From Chrysopilus asiliformis (taxonomy: Eukaryota; Arthropoda; Insecta; Diptera; Rhagionidae): a DNA stretch of 64,000 nucleotides. The position numbers were made by a program, and so were the translations under genes. This document shows, piece after piece, positions 63,901 to 64,000 of the stretch (the stretch's first letter is position 1; each line of letters starts with the position of its first letter). The stretch lies in NCBI GenBank assembly GCA_964034945.1, contig OZ035962.1, positions 101,378,284 to 101,442,283 of the forward strand, read 5' to 3'. The notes beneath the pieces were generated by a model. The model was not told the DNA's origin, ran no database searches, and was given only the letters and a program-made list of their open reading frames with translations.

Positions 63901-64000
63901 ATCGGAAAACTTAAAGTCTGACGGGATCGACAACGAGGTGGATGTTTCGATCTTCCGAAGTGAGTTTTCCGGATCCGGACACGTAAACTCGATGGGATTT
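60912..64000 (-). CDS. FLVCR: FLVCR-family transporter (major facilitator superfamily), eight exons, start beyond the window
   Basis: Exons on the - strand: to 63682 (open past the window edge), 62960-62775, 62557-62377, 62324-62250, 62051-61918, 61567-61353, 61300-61123 and 61070-60912 (stop TAA). They join in frame to 481 visible residues; vertebrate FLVCR1/2 are about 525-555. It is a 12-helix membrane carrier; vertebrate members move choline/ethanolamine and have been linked to heme export. Family marks: FAQWIQ in helix 1, AIDWTSM, GCWIK, FGQFVIAISQIFIL, TSTWFAPDE, AAQLGIAIGF, KYPPS, YGVNSGV..ALSTLLNQ, FFLTGYQTVGVELATELSFP, NISGHIFG. The N-terminal tail is polar and cytoplasmic. Exon 1 uses a GC donor (AAG|GCAAGT). 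Exon 7 starts at 61300, using TTAAAG as acceptor; this restores GFFLTGY, and the intron is only 52 bp. In helix 11 the usual Gln of NISAQ is His. Very sure of the family; substrate not provable. Confidence 0.95.
61603..61765. mobile_element. MITE in an FLVCR intron, GGCTGTCCATAAAATACGT ends
   Basis: Inverted ends GGCTGTCCATAAAATACGT and ACGTATTTTATGGACAAGCC. It lies in the intron between exons 5 and 6, with the same group as 2346-2495. No clear target duplication. Confidence 0.75.
62116..62237. mobile_element. 122-bp palindromic MITE in an FLVCR intron
   Basis: Arms of about 45 bp, ATTCATAGTCGTTTTTAAAT and near-complement, are inverted. It fills most of the intron between exons 4 and 5. Confidence 0.75.
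63270..63600. repeat. Family C copy in the first visible FLVCR intron
   Basis: GTCTGTGTACAAGATTTCCC, AAAACTACTGGAGCTACAGC and ATTTGGTCCTGGAATGAGTC match 1380-1430 and 45600-45660. Confidence 0.7.

Overview
The window reads as A+T-rich insect nuclear DNA. The genes have small introns (52 to about 200 bp, with a few of kilobase size), the best matches are to insect and vertebrate protein families, and most of the sequence is transposable-element debris. A lower dipteran (gnat or midge type) fits the irritans-type mariner and the general character, but that placement is inference. No prokaryotic gene, CRISPR array, rRNA or tRNA gene was seen.

Three conserved genes can be built exon by exon from the right-hand third. 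A fatty-acid amide hydrolase (FAAH2-like, + strand, 50167-55176, five coding exons, 570 aa) has a Lys-Ser-Ser triad with exactly the spacing of rat FAAH. A NEDD8 protease (SENP8/Den1-like, - strand, 59514-58799, two exons, 212 aa) has a complete His/Asp/Gln/Cys active site. An FLVCR-family major-facilitator transporter (- strand, eight exons from the right window edge to 60912, 481 residues visible) uses a GC-AG intron. These genes belong to unrelated pathways (lipid amides, NEDD8, choline/heme transport) and show no sign of joint function. An unidentified - strand gene is suggested by a start exon at 26890-26359, an exon at 38183-38055 and a splice donor at 41091. Both coding exons end in phase 1, which suggests alternative promoters.

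The left two thirds (1-50 kb) is a mosaic of mobile elements. It holds one intact 1293-bp mariner with perfect terminal repeats, and a series of palindromic MITEs. By target duplication these fall into TTA/TAA (PIF/Harbinger-like), TTAA (piggyBac-like) and TA (Tc1/mariner-like) groups. There are also Helitron-like elements, 5'-truncated LINE tails ending in (GA)n, tRNA-derived SINE copies, a small SINE with a TTAGG-like tail, and several older dispersed families (called A to D here). Several insertions can be proved within the window because an unfilled paralogue of the target is present. Expanded satellites (6-, 8-, 15- and 16-bp units) sit inside or next to these elements.

No clearly new biological system was found. 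The best leads are the apparently intact mariner, the 71-copy octamer with one sharp variant switch, the mini-SINE with a telomere-like tail, a miRNA-like hairpin at 44325-44411, an inverted repeat pair just upstream of the FAAH2-like gene, the GC-AG intron with a changed pore residue in the transporter, and the unidentified gene with phase-matched start exons.
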